A stretch of DNA of 64,000 nucleotides from Lucifuga dentata (taxonomy: Eukaryota > Chordata > Actinopteri > Ophidiiformes > Bythitidae). Shown in pieces: positions 10,541-23,400 of the stretch (the stretch's first letter is position 1; the number at the start of each line of letters is the position of its first letter). Below the pieces are notes generated by a model. The model saw nothing but the letters and a program-made list of their open reading frames with translations, was not told the origin of the DNA and did no database searches. The DNA lies in assembly GCA_014773175.1 (NCBI GenBank), contig VXCM01001508.1, positions 146,527 to 210,526 of the forward strand, given 5' to 3'. Both the position numbers and the translations under genes were made by a program.

Positions 10541-13500
10541 ACACAACTTCTCCTAAACATTCTTAACTTTGTCTTCATCCAATTATTCAACGGTCAGAAT
10601 GCACTTGTTTTTTTGTTTTTTTTTCAATCTGAATGAGTTTAATTTAGCTTTATTTTCTTCAGAATAAATTAGAAATGCACCAAGCAGATTTTGATTCTTG
10701 ACTTTATAAGTGTTTGGCTTTGGGTTTGATTTGTTGAGATTAAGCATTTTTAACTTTCCACTTACATTATAGTACAGTGGAAAGTACTAATGTAAGTGGA
10801 ACAAGTGCACAACAAGCATAAGATAAAAACCTAATCTAAGCATAAACTAGAAATGGCTGCATGTTATTGCTGTGTAAGTAGTTTTTTTTCATATTATTGT
10901 GTAATATTGCTGAATCCTAACTTACCTTTACATGTCATTTTCATTTTGTGCAGATTTTTATATGTAAATATACCAATAAACGTGAGTCAGTCTCAGCCCT
11001 AATTCCAGTATATTATAATATATTCTCATTTTTTGGTACCGAGTCTCAGAATCAGTGAAATCTAACCTGACCCAAACTCGTCGTTTTACATAAGTCTGTC
11101 TAATTTTGCTTCCTAAACGTGATGTTAAGCAGCTTTTATACTGACATACCACACTCACACATTACACAGAGCCTTGGTTATTTCCTGGAGCATATGCTGT
11201 GGTGAAACTGAGGCTTGCATGAATGAGGAGGTGCTGAGAGATCTGCATGTTATGTTTTCTTTTGACACACATAGAGCATACTTATATTGAAACCCTCTGA
11301 TTGTACTGATTGCCACTAAATTCCCTGCATTCCCCTGAACTGTGCACAGCTCCCATATGAGAAGAGGAATACCCAAATAAGGCAAAGAATGACTCTGAGG
11401 TGCTTTGTAAGATCTGGTACTATGTTTTTTGTGCTGGTTCTGTGTACATAACTTTACAATGTATTAGCATGACTGTGGGCAGGATGTGTTCCAATGTACA
11501 GTACGTCCTGAATGTGCACATTACATTTTGTTTTGGATTTACCAGAAAATCTATCAGCAGCAGCAACACTATCTGAACAAGCTAATCATGTTCTCAAAAA
11601 ATAAATTACTTCCTGGATCATATAGTATTTCATATCTTTGAAGACATTGATGTATTTTTACTCTCAAGCCAAAGACACATTCATTTTTTTTTTTTAATCA
11701 AATTGCTGCTGATGTCTCAGTTTGGTGGAAATGCTTGATTTCGTTCCCAAAGCTTACATGTTTCACTCTCCTCTTGTCTGGGAAAGTGGTATGAAGGCCC
11801 AGTTTGTGTTTGTTTTGGCAATCTTACCTTTACATTCAATTCTTGATCTAAAAGGATGTTCTCTAGCTTGAGGTCTCGATGCACAACACCATTCTGAAAG
11901 AGAATAGAGACACGTGAAGTGCTGCAGTACTCCTCTCTCCTGAATAAGATTCATAAAACTGAATGCTCTGAAGTGTGTAGTATAAACTCAGGCTGTGATG
12001 CACATGTGTCTTTATTTATTATTTTATAACTATTAACATTCCACTCTGGCTTCATGTGGCAAGGTAGTATTGGAGAGCCTTGAGAAATGCTCTCAGGCCA
12101 TTTAATTATCTTTGAGCATGAGGAAGTGCTTTGTTTGAGTCAATTCATCTGATGAGAGGTGATTTGATCTTCCTATAAGCATTAACCACCTGGTAGAGCC
12201 AACAGGAGGCCAGAGTGCGGACAGCTGAGGAGGAAGAGTTGGAGTGTAGTGGGGTTCAGTGGGAGGGAAAGTCTGTGACAGTATCACCTTTTCACCCACA
12301 GCAATTCACTGACATTGAGTGGATAGTAACTCATAAGAAGAGACATTTCAGCTATAGATGATAATGGCCACCCAGTATGCAGGGAAACTTTAAACGCTGA
12401 TGTCAGGTTCTCATATAGCCACTGCCTAATGAGCCAGAATAGTCTCCTTTCGTTAATTACATCCACTTCAGAGCACTTAAGTGGAGGAAATGACCCACGA
12501 CCTTAGACCTTGTTTTGTGCATAATGTGCACTGTAAGTAAGCCTGTGTGTGCACATGTATGTGTGTGCATGCAAAGCCTGTACAAAGAAATCAAGAAAAA
12601 CAAAGAAAGACATCTACGTCTATGTAGTTACACAAACTATTTTCTGATGTTTCTCTTAAGTGAGTTTGAGAATGAGAAAGGAGAAAAAAAAAACACTGAA
12701 TAATTCTTCTCTTGAAGCCTAAATAATTCCTCCAAGTGCCCTGCATAGCTCAGAGGCAGATTCAATAATTCATACATGCTGGATCACTCACATCAATGTT
12801 TGAAGACAAAAATAGCACAAAATCCACTTCCCTGTTTACTAAAAAGCCAAGCAGCAAGATGCTAAAGTACCTCTTTGAACTGGATGTTTTGATGAAGGAA
12901 AATTTAACTTGATCTGCCCAAATAAGAATTATATTAAAGCAAAAAAATATTTCTGCCTATGCCACTACGTTCAGTTGTTCAAGTTCTGAATGTACATGCT
13001 TGCATTCAGTACAACTACATCATTATCTTACAAAGTAAAATACTGCACTTCTGTATTGCTGCAATAGGATTCCTAATTCCTGTTTTTCTGGCACCGCTGT
13101 TTATGTGATGCACCACACTGCAATAAAACAAAGAAACAATGAAGATTTCCTTTGGCAGGAATTCCTTTGAAGGGAAAGGAAGCTCATTTGAGGAATGTTT
13201 CTGTTAAATGTGTCAGTGTGTGAGTATGACAGTAAAAACATTCAGGGCTTAATGCACTCTTAATACAAAGAGATCTGAAAACTCAAGTCAAGTTTTCCTG
13301 CAGTATTAAGATTAGAATTTAGGGGATTAAGTGGTATTGTATTTGTGAACTGTGCACGGCTGAGTACTGCTACATAAAATATAGTGCATATCTTCCCAAT
13401 TTAGCCATAATTCCAGGTATGTGGGCCTATTTTCCAAACTTTATGATAACTGAATTTCCAGTTATGTGTCTAGGTAAACGAATAGTGTTCGTAAAAATAT

Positions 13501-16500
13501 TGGAAGGTAGCGGCAGTAGAAGTAGTAATGACAGTGTGCAAGTTTGTATAAGTATTATTTGTGTGTGAGTGTGTGTGTGAGTGGATGTAAACCTTGTGGC
13601 AGTAGTGGACAGCAGAGATCATTTGTCTGAAGATGTCTCTGGCTTCTGTTTCGGGCAGTCTCCTCCTCTCGTAGATATAATCATACAGCTCTCCTCTGCT
13701 GGCGTATTCCATCACTATCACTATCTTATCCCGGCTCTCAAACACTGCACAGGACACAGGATACATTTACAATATAGCGTATGCAGATATGCTGATGTGC
13801 TTGCATGTGTGTTTGGAGGATGGCCCAAATCTTTATGGCTGTACAACACTAGGAAATGTTATAGTGGTTCACAAATACAGCCCGTAAATGCATGATGAAC
13901 GTGGATGCTGGGATTTTGAGTTTGAGTTTGTTAATCCAATCACTCCATTTTTTTTTAGAACAAACTTCTATGAAACCCACATAAAATTATTTGACACAAA
14001 TGTCAACAGAAGGAAATGCAACAAAGGTTACTTCTTACTAAAAGAGACATTTTTGGCTTGATTTTTAATTTCATTGGCATTTTTTAGAACTTTTTTAGGC
14101 CTTTCTGCTCTCAGCTCCAAACATTGTTGCATATATTTGTTTACCTGTGAAATATGTCTAATATGGAGCAATTCTTTTGCAACGTGGCTCTGGAAGCAGC
14201 ATTGCCACACTGAGACCAATTGGGTAACGGAAAAGAACAGTTTTATGTATGATAACTTGCGAAGATTATGGCCATATTAGAGGCAACAAAAGAGGCAACA
14301 AAGCTATTTGGCAAGGAGCCTTATTTAATCATCCATAAATTAAATGCAGCTAATCATGTTTATGACTTTTGGGACTTGTATATGTGTGTGATCTTCTTAC
14401 CCTCATGGAAGCGTATGATGTTGGGGTGTCTGAGGGAGGAGGTGATTTCGATCTCTCTCTGGATGTGAATTCTGTCCAGATCATCAATGATGCGCTCCTT
14501 GCAGATAGACTTGATGGCCACCTGAAAAAAGAGGATGCACCACTGAGTCAATACGCGTTAGCAAACTTTATGGTAAAATCAAGCAACTTTATCAATCCAG
14601 TGGTGAGTGAGTGGTTAAAAACTTTGTGAAGAGTCCATTTTCCAAAGTGGTTTTAGGGTTATAAAGGGACAGTCGTTACCATGGTGACATTGCCATGGTC
14701 CTTGTTTGTCCATTTTCACTGAACTTCTGGTGCCAGCAAAAGCAGACTCCTCTTTAATTAATTCCTCTGCACGCCCCACTACCCACCAGTTAACTTATTT
14801 TCCCATCACCTCCCTCACACTAAATTGGGCATAAACACTGATAAATGCACAGCTCATGTACCACTCCCATAGAAATACATAGAAACAAAGACACACACAT
14901 ACAGATATACTGTAGTTACACTTCATAGAAACACATACACAAACACAGAATCCCCGGGTATTAGAAGTGATTATGTGGATTTTAAGGGCTGGATAGCAAA
15001 AACAAGAATCCTGTGATCTGAGCTGCTCAGAAGCAGAAGGTTGACAGCTGCACTGTTCACACTCTGCTCCCTTAATCTCTCACACATACATATAAACCCA
15101 ACCCCAAACACACACACTACAAAACAGACCCCCTACCCCAACATGAGCCCCTAAAACCCATTGGCATATCGATTCACCAATGATAAAAGGACAAGACAGA
15201 AGCTGAAACATAAATAGACGACAGTAGTTAGAGTGTCATATTTGGAAATAACCTGAACTAAAATGGAGGAGGAAAAAAACAGAGTGTGAGATGTGTTACA
15301 ATGAGACGGATTGGCTTCAGTTTCTAAGCAGGACACTCAATGCTTTGACATCAGCATATAATTCTGTTAGTCTCTATAGTGTCCCTATGGGCATACGGGC
15401 CACTCTGGGTCAGAACTTCAGCATTCTCAGCTGCTGGAAAGAACTTTAAGACATCAGAAGACAAAATTCACACGCCCTAGTAACTGCACAAGTTACATAA
15501 CACATACAAATACTCAAGATTGGATTTGAATGCGAGATCCAAGCTATTATAACTGATGTGATACTACTCTGAAAAAGATTTATAACTCTGAATTTCTATA
15601 CTCTAAAGGTGAAAAGCTCTGGAACACAGCATATGAGGATTTGTGACCAGTTAGCAGCTACATCAGAGCTGAGGTACTGGGCCTCAGGTGAGAGATTAGG
15701 CCACAGATATCCAGTGGTTGTCAGCAGAATGGCACATGTCCAAGCTTGGGGAACTATTAAGATAAGTACGCTTGCATGCATGTCAAAGTTTTCTGACCCA
15801 AATACCAGCTGGTTGGGAAAGTAGTGTGAGGAAGGAAAAGGGAGAATAATAAACAAATTGCAGAGATGGGGAGATGGGATTGTTCCAGAAAAAGGTATTT
15901 CTGTAAAGTTGCCTGTATTTACACCATGTTTTTGTCATTTAAGGACCATACTATCCATTTTGCATGATTGAGCCTAATATACTCAATTTTCACATTACTG
16001 ACAATCATTTCCCAAAGTCTACTACTGGAACGGTGAATTAAAAATGCTTTTTCTACCTTCCAGACCACCATTGGTTTCAGTTTATTCTGGTATGCTATTA
16101 AAATTAACTTGTTGATTCTTGAAACATTCTTGGGATAGATAATCCATCATCATGAACAACACGTATATTCAGGGGTTTTTTTGAAGTTGAGTAATTTTAG
16201 CATTTAAGCATAATAAAAAGCACGGAGTGAATGTATGTCTCCACTGGGGAATATAGTCCCAAACGAAGACCTGCATTTATCAAAAAATTTAAACAACTGT
16301 GACTTCATAAGGCTGCGTAACTATTAGCAGGCGAAACATCGATTTTTAAGGTGGCTTGAATATTTGATTTTGAAAGATTAAGAGATTTTGCAAAATATCA
16401 GGAAAGCTGAAATACAGTTTTATCCTTTTGGAAATGATTGTCAGTAACGTAACATGTATGAAAATTGAATATATTAGGCTCAAACATGTATGATTGCCAG

Positions 16501-16524
16501 TATGGTCCTTTAAGGCATGATCAG

Positions 16525-16564
<40 letters not shown>

Positions 16565-17913
16565 GGCATTGCTTTCAGGGCACTAAGAGATTTGTAAAGG
16601 TGCATGTGTGTGAGAAGGTAGTCTGAGAATGTGCATGTGTGTGTTTGTGATCTCACTCTTGAGCTTGCAGATATACAGCATGTGCGTCATGTCTCACTGT
16701 GACCTCTAAAGTATTCTACTATCTCACAACGTCTCATTGTTCATCCAAATAATGCACTCATATCCATTACGTTTAGAAAGTTAGCCATACCGCAGTGCAA
16801 AAATACTTTTCTACAAGTAAAAGTCCTGCATTCAACTTTTTACTTGAGCAAAAGTAACCAAATTTTAGCAGCAAACTTTACTCTAATAACAAAAGCATAC
16901 TTTATGAAGAAGAGCCAAGTTGAGTTTTGCTGTTAGATGAAACAGTTGTATCACATGAAGAGGAAAATGAGAAAAGACACTGGACTCAAAGTACCAGCAC
17001 CTCAAATTCATACTTAAGTGAATTTAATTGATTTACTTGAGGAAATTACCTCAAGTCTAATTACCTGAATGCTTTGCACTATTATAACTGCTATGACTAA
17101 TTGCACTTGTGACTTTGTGTGTGTGTGTGTGTGAGTGTGTGTGTGTGTATGTGTGTGTGTGTGTGTGTGTACTCATGGAGCTTTTGATGGGGAGAGGTCA
17201 GTCAGGTCAGTCTCAAACCACTTACTTCCTGTCCTCTTATTCCCAAAGACGAATTAGAACACACATGCACATACACACGTACACACGCACACACACACAC
17301 ACATCCCTCGAGCCTGAGCATCACTAAAGATCCCTACTGCATCTGTAGAAGATTTAAAAGCAGGATTATACAAGCTCCTTGCCAAGCTCCTTGACCTCAC
17401 CATCCAGCTGCATTCTCCACAGACACACACACACACACACATCAAACTACATCTACTGCTGTTGGGCCAATACACAAACTCAGTGCAAAATGCTGTAAAA
17501 TTAAAACAAATTCAGGCTCAGAACCAATGAAAATATACAGATTAGCAACTCTGCAGGAGAGCACCAATATTCATCATCTTTTTTTGTTTTTAATTTTTTT
17601 TATTTTTTGCTTTTTCATTTTGATCATTAGTCATGTTTGGCCTAATGCAGGAAGTTTGAACAGGCACAGCTTACAAGGTCAACCTGGAGTCTGCATGTTT
17701 GTCTCAGACAACTACTACGCTCTGCTCTTCCTCTTCCTTGCTCTGAAAGCGTCTCCTCCTCTGCCTCATCTCCACACTCAAACAACAGCCCCCTCGTCTT
17801 GTTTCCAAAAATAATGTCCGTTTTGTTTCAAAGAATCCCTGGTATGTGCTGGCTACCGGCTCAAGGAATTCAGCATTTTCCCTTGTCCCTTGAGACCAAT
17901 TACCATGACACAT

Positions 17914-17968
<55 letters not shown>

Positions 17969-19186
17969 CATAACTGATTCTTTCTGCTGCTTTTTCTTTA
18001 TATATTTTTTCATCCATCTCCTACATGTCTCAGGACTTTCATTCTCTTTCTCTGCCCTCGTGGATCTCAGAAATGGTTTAGGTAGCAGAGGAATATGCCA
18101 GGTCACTTCCTCAATCTGACTGTAAACAGATTATACCTATTAGAAAATGTGTGTTTACTTAAAACAGAAAGGCATTCTGCACTCAGTCTGTTTCTTTGTG
18201 CTGAGATTGTGTGTTAGTGTGTGTGTGTATTTCGTTGGGTTAAAGAGGTCAGACTCCTATTGGAAGAGACCTATTGTTGTAATTTTATCCTCTTGTTCAA
18301 GCGTTGAGTGAGTCAGACCAAAGGCATCTCAGCCTGGCAGCACAGGAAAGAAGAAATGGGTTCAGAATCAACCCATGAGCTCACCCATAAACACACGCAC
18401 ATACACACATGGACAGACATATACCATCGAAGATTCTGCTCCATCTCCATATTAATATTTAATGACCAAATGGGCAACATTCTTGAACCAGAATCATATT
18501 TTGGTAGTGGAGTTAGGAATAAGTGAAGCTTGCTGGGCACATTCAGAATACAAAAAAAATTATTTCTGTAAAGCTTATTGTGAAGTCTGAATAGGATGAG
18601 ATGTCAAAAGCCAAACCTGGTCTACCATACATATACCCATCATTCTGAGTAGCATTTAAGTCTTCATTTTGCACATTTAACATAAAAGATTAGACACTTC
18701 AAACTCAAATCCAGTCATTCATACATTTTACCCACCACTTCTTTATTGTTAAACTTTTTTTTTTTTTTTTTTTTTTTTTTAATGTTAAAGCCATCAGAAG
18801 ATTATTTCTGCACAGAATTCTGGAGGTGTTAATATTAAATTTGAAACATCACTCACTGTCTTTAGGGTTGCCCTCTCCACCGCCTTCTTCACTTTGCCGT
18901 AGGTGCCCTTTCCCAGAGTCTCCATTACCTCGTATCGATGCTTCAAGTTATGTTTGTGCTGATGCTTCTTCACATCCACCGGGGCTGGAGCGGCGGCTTC
19001 CTGGACCACCAATTCCACGTCTCGGTTGCTCTGCCGCTTCTCCGCGCTGCAGGGACGGCGGCTTCGGAGCCTCGCGGACTCCTCGCCGGCGTCGTTGCCG
19101 GTAGATGCGGCGTCCTGCAGACATCCGAGCTCGGAGCGACGGCTGGTGTTCATTGCGCCTCTGCTGTCAGCCTCACGCCTTCCCAT
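7222..19186 (-). CDS. nuak1: NUAK-family SNF1/AMPK-related Ser/Thr kinase (NUAK1-like)
   Basis: Coding exons on the minus strand are 18857-19186, 14401-14521, 13593-13744, 11828-11893, 9546-9665, 8560-8692 and 7222-8417; all phases agree and give about 705 aa. The kinase domain follows an [12 protein letters not shown] signature. It has the glycine loop [13 protein letters not shown] lysine 114, HRD at 206-208, DFG at 226-228 and the LKB1-target threonine 241 in [11 protein letters not shown], so it should be active. Exon 7 carries WWVNWGY and three GILK motifs, the PP1/MYPT1-docking motif of NUAKs. [15 protein letters not shown] and [16 protein letters not shown] favour NUAK1; [11 protein letters not shown] resembles NUAK2, so paralogue assignment is provisional. 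The ATG at 19186 has a strong context (AGGATGG); 19153 is the alternative. The protein ends at KEMLT without the usual NUAK C-terminal tail. NUAKs act on myosin phosphatase, adhesion and actomyosin. Confidence 0.88.
10373..10402. repeat. (TG)n microsatellite in NUAK intron 4
   Basis: A clean TG dinucleotide run. Confidence 0.9.
10495..10543. repeat. (CA)n microsatellite in NUAK intron 4
   Basis: A CA run with one TA interruption near its right end. Confidence 0.9.
15942..16509 (+). mobile_element. piggyBac-like MITE, copy 3 (near full length)
   Basis: The termini are AGGACCATACT and CAGTATGGTCCT, and TTAA follows at 16510-16513. The interior carries the TTCCAGACC segment and GGGAATATAGTCCC shared by the other copies. 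At about 570 bp it is the best reference copy. It lies in NUAK intron 1. Confidence 0.8.
16527..16562. repeat. (CA)n microsatellite
   Basis: The run lies immediately beyond the 3' end of the MITE copy. Confidence 0.9.
16795..16915. repeat. Degenerate teleost interspersed repeat
   Basis: The sequence contains TACTTTTCTACAAGTAAAAGT and repeated AAAAGTA-type blocks. This is a common degenerate repeat type in fish introns. The family was not identified. Confidence 0.35.
17113..17170. repeat. (TG)n microsatellite
   Basis: An interrupted TG run; the neighbouring CA runs at 17286-17302 and 17424-17440 produce spurious opposing open frames. Confidence 0.9.
17914..17966. repeat. (CA)n microsatellite
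   Basis: About 26 uninterrupted CA units in NUAK intron 1. Confidence 0.95.
18757..18780. repeat. Poly(T) tract
   Basis: A homopolymer of about 24 T just downstream of the NUAK exon 1 donor in transcript terms. Confidence 0.9.
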
Positions 19187-19645
19187 CCTCTCAGAGCACC
19201 TGTCAGCAACAGCCCGCTCCGGAACCCGATTCGGGAATAAAAACAGGAGGCGCTGATCAGTTCCTAATAAGTTACCCACGCCACATACCGGGCTTTAAGA
19301 GAAGACGGAGCATCTCTTGCGCATCTAAACCGCAGCTCTGAATTCTCTTCCCAAACACACAGCAACAGGAGCGATGGAAAACACATGGTCCGAAGCAGGA
19401 GGGGCTTGGGGGTGAGGGAGGTGGAGCTCAGACCGGCTCCCAGAGCAACATCCAGGCGCATCACGCTCATCAGGGAACATTTGGGTTTTCCGACAGCTCA
19501 TGTTTGACCGGATCACTAGCAGCAGAGGGAGGATCAGGAATGTTTGGAATGTCATGCGGGTCAGACGCTCACCGTGAAATCACCACTTCAATCAGACAGG
19601 ATGGTTGACGCTTTGCCATAGGAAGAAAAAAAAAAAAAAAAAAGN
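19187..19645 (-). promoter_or_regulatory. Probable 5' UTR and promoter region of the NUAK gene
   Basis: This GC-rich stretch lies directly upstream of the NUAK start. The NUAK frame runs open upstream to about 19279 without another ATG, so a 5' UTR is expected here. No TATA box is evident. A poly(A) tract interrupted by an N at 19645 marks the upstream limit. Confidence 0.4.
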
Positions 19646-20466
19646 AAAAAAAAAAAAAAAAAATGCTGGAAAGAAGCTGTAGCCAAATCCACACGGTGAA
19701 GCAACAGCTTTGATGTCAGAGACAGTGCAGGAATAGTTTAATGTCAAATCCACATATAAGGATTCAAGAAACAGTTAGGATGCTGATCTGTGGATAAGAC
19801 TATGCTTTATAAAGACCATGCCAACAAATACCATTATTTATGATTGCGCTTTACAATAAGACAGGATTTATAAATTGTTGTTAAATGTCTGTATTAATGA
19901 TATATGGATATTAATGCATAGTAATACACCTTTACAATGATCAATGATTTAAAAAAAAAACAAACTTTGAGTTATCTTATAGCTTAATGTAGCTTGATGT
20001 AAATATAGTGTGTTATTAGCTGATTCTTAACAATCAGGAGGTGAAAGGACAAAAAGTACATTTTGGTAGACGATACATAACAAAATATATACTTTTATAT
20101 GAATTATAATAGATTATTACTCATTTGTAGGAAAGGGAAAAAAGGGAAAGGGGAAAAAAAAGATTATTACTCATTTGTAAAGCTTTAAAAGTTGTTAGTA
20201 TAGCTACTTATAAACAGGTTAGAGATTAGAAACAGGTTAGAAACACTCTGGAGAGGAAATAGCTCCTGGCAGAGATTTTTCAGAGTCTGAAGGAATGCAC
20301 AGGTTATGCTCTATTTGTTGGATGAAATTAGTTCATGTGTTCACCAAACCAGCAGAGTCAATACATGAGAAATCCAGATAGTCAAACCCTGATCTGGACA
20401 AATTTGCATGAGGTTCAGTGGACTGAAGCACATATGTGTTATTGCTCAGAGTCAGGAGGAGTTGAA
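19646..20466. other. Intergenic DNA and probable kbtbd12 3' UTR
   Basis: AT-rich DNA between the NUAK promoter and the kbtbd12 stop codon. It contains a 19-bp direct duplication (20111-20129 and 20161-20179) around a purine-rich tract. No exon is seen. Confidence 0.5.
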
Positions 20467-23400
20467 TTAGGGAGTAAAGAGATTCCGAGGGTTGAGGTTG
20501 GCCACCAAACAGACGTCATAGCTGTCATGCATAGCTCCTCGTCTTTCCACCACTGTCCACACATTGTCTGCTGGGTCCAATTCCAAAATCTCCTTAGTGA
20601 TGATCTCGTGACGGCCTATAGTCATGGGACAAAGGATTTAAGTGGTTGATAATCTAATATGCAGATACTCAATAATCAGTTATCTGGTATTCACTAACTG
20701 ATGGAGCATTAATGTATGTCTTGTTTTTTTTTTTCTCAACAGGATTTATTTCAGCCAGCATTGCTCTGCCTGCGTCACCATTTCATAATCTGGTTAAACT
20801 CTCTACACTTGTCTTAAAGATGACAAAACAGCAAGCAGTTGATAATTCTTGAAAGGTATTCACAAACTGACCTGCCCCTTTGAAATATCCACAGAGGTAG
20901 AGCTTTCCCTCCACTACCCCCATATTGGAGGCGTTGGTGCGGAGGGAAAGCAGGGACATGGGAAGGGTTGGTCCTGCCCTCCAGGTGTCTGTCTCTGGGT
21001 TATAAATCTCCACCGAGCTGAGACAGCGACGTGACTGCCCATGGTCCTCTCCATCACAGCCTATACCACCTAAAACACACAAAAAAACTACACATCATCA
21101 TTTCACTTCATTCTTTCCCCTTCAGAACAAATACTTAGGAACAGCAGCCTGTTTTGTGTCTGACCTAGTATGTAGATCTCTTCATTGAGGACAGCTGAGC
21201 CACAGCGGTACCTGGAGTACTTCATCCTGGCACACTCTGTCCACCTGTCCTTGCCCGGGTCAAACCGAAACACATGGTTACTCAGTCTGTCTGGTTCATC
21301 ATCCGGCTGGTGCTGAGGATGGAGAAGAAAATCTAGTAAGCACTGGGGAATTTTAACTTAAGACTCTCAAGATGTTTTGAAGTCACTGAACCAGTGTTGA
21401 TGCTGATATCAAACATTCTGAATGATACCCAGCCCAATCTACTCTATAAATAACAGTTGCAATAATTTCTTGATGGGCCCGTGTACCTGAGGGGTCCAGC
21501 CACCCAACACATACAGATGCTCCTTCAGGCTGATGGTGCAGTGGCAGGCAAGGGGAAGAGGCAGAGGGGCGAAGCTGAGCCAGCTACCTCTTCTCTTCAG
21601 TGACCATCTCTCCACGCTGTCTGTGATGACGTATTGATTACGTACTTTCATCTGACCTCCTATCATATAGAGGGCATCTCCGAGGAGCCCTAAAGCAAAC
21701 ATGTCCCTGTATGCTGCTGAACACAACCCGACCCAGCTGCTCTCCTCCGACTGATCATACCTGAAACATAAACCAGCAGCTTCTGAATTCAGTGCCCAGC
21801 TCCAGTACACGGACTTCTTCTATCCTATGTGATGCACACACACACACACACACACACACACACNCACACACACACACACCTGTAGAAGTCCACTCTCTTC
21901 ATCCTGTGTTGGTCTTCTGCCTCGATGGCTACCACTATGCCATTGTCCCGTGTCATGGCCCCTGCTGTGATCTGGCCCACACCCCCAGAGCCTTTCAGTG
22001 GAGAATGGATGTAGTAAGTCCGTCTACCATGTGGGGCAAAGCAAAAACTCAGATCAGCCAGTCCGCCACGGTGGGCAGGCACCCCTGTGTCATCTACTCC
22101 ACCCAAGCAGAGCAGCAGGTCAGTGGTCTCCATGCCATAGCGAAGGGCCGGCCGAGGTGGAGCTGATGTCTTACCCAGGCCAGCAGTCTGCAGAGCAGCA
22201 TCAATCATCCCAAAGCATTCAGCATCCCTCAGCAATACCTGGGAGATGAATTTACAGAATTTATAGGCCTGATAATTGTCATTGGAACAGGAATCCTTTG
22301 ATTACTGTTATGTGACCCCTCTCACCGGGTTTCTCCTCCTGGCTTTACGGAGAAATCCAGGGTCCACAAGCTCCAGCCGTACTCGTCTGAGCAAATCTAC
22401 AGCCTGGGCTTCACTCTGTGAGTTCCCCCTGCGCCTCTCCACCCAACGCAGCACCAGCTCCATCACAATCTCCTCCTGGGATATGTTGAGATCATCTGAA
22501 CCCAGCAGATCCCCAAGCCTCTGGGCATCCAACTCCAGCACTTCTTCTTCCTCACACACCTAGACATGAGAAGATGAACAAGGGGATTAAAAACTGGATT
22601 AAGCAATTGGGAAGATCAAGATTATAGAAATTTGATGGTAGAGATTAAATGAAAATCTATAGCAAAATCACGAGTCTGTATCTGCAAATCATCAGGCAAT
22701 TGTGCCACCTAGTGGCTACAAGTTAAAATAGGAGAGTCGGGTATGACATTGGTAAATGTTAATCTTAAAGGACCATATTGCTAATTTTGCATGTTTGAGC
22801 CAAATAAATGCAACCCACATGCATATTACATTACTGCTTACTATTTTCCAAAACATACTACTGCAGCAGTAAATATTAGAATGATTTTTTCCGTTGTTTT
22901 TTTCTCCGTAAACATTACAAATAAAACATATTTTGTGTATCTAAAAGGTGCCAAAGTTCTTGAACATTTTGGCACCCATACATTTACATTAGTTTACCTT
23001 TTTTACCCTCTTATTTTATTAGAGGGGCGAAGCTGAGCCAGCTACCTCTTCTCAACATCAAACATTGCTATGTTTGATGTTGCATTATAGCCATCAACTG
23101 TATATGCATTCTCTAGAAATGTGTATTACTTCACCCCTGTGCTTGTGGTGTGTGACCTCATGCACATGTAAGAAGAACACAACATACTGTATAAACAATA
23201 TGGGGATCCTTTCATCAAAATGTTGCTCTACAGTACCATGAGTGGTCAACAAAGTCTCACCTGGGCAAAGTTTTGGCAGAGGTATCTCAAGGCACACTCA
23301 GCCAGGCCAGTGGCCCCCAGGTCTCTGGCCCAGTGGTACAGCCCGATGCAGTTGGATGGGTCCATACTGGCCTCCATGTGGCTTTGACACAACCTTGGTC

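Noticed and set aside
17109..18106. Open frames made of Cys-Val or His-Thr repeats
   Set aside because: Direct translations of (TG)n and (CA)n microsatellites inside NUAK intron 1.
19153..19279. Start of the NUAK protein at 19279
   Set aside because: The codon there is GTG, not ATG. The first ATGs in frame are at 19186 and 19153; 19186 has the better context.
18826..19341. Several plus-strand open frames of 76-100 codons
   Set aside because: Shadows opposite the GC-rich NUAK exon 1, whose minus-strand frame encodes the recognisable kinase N-terminus.
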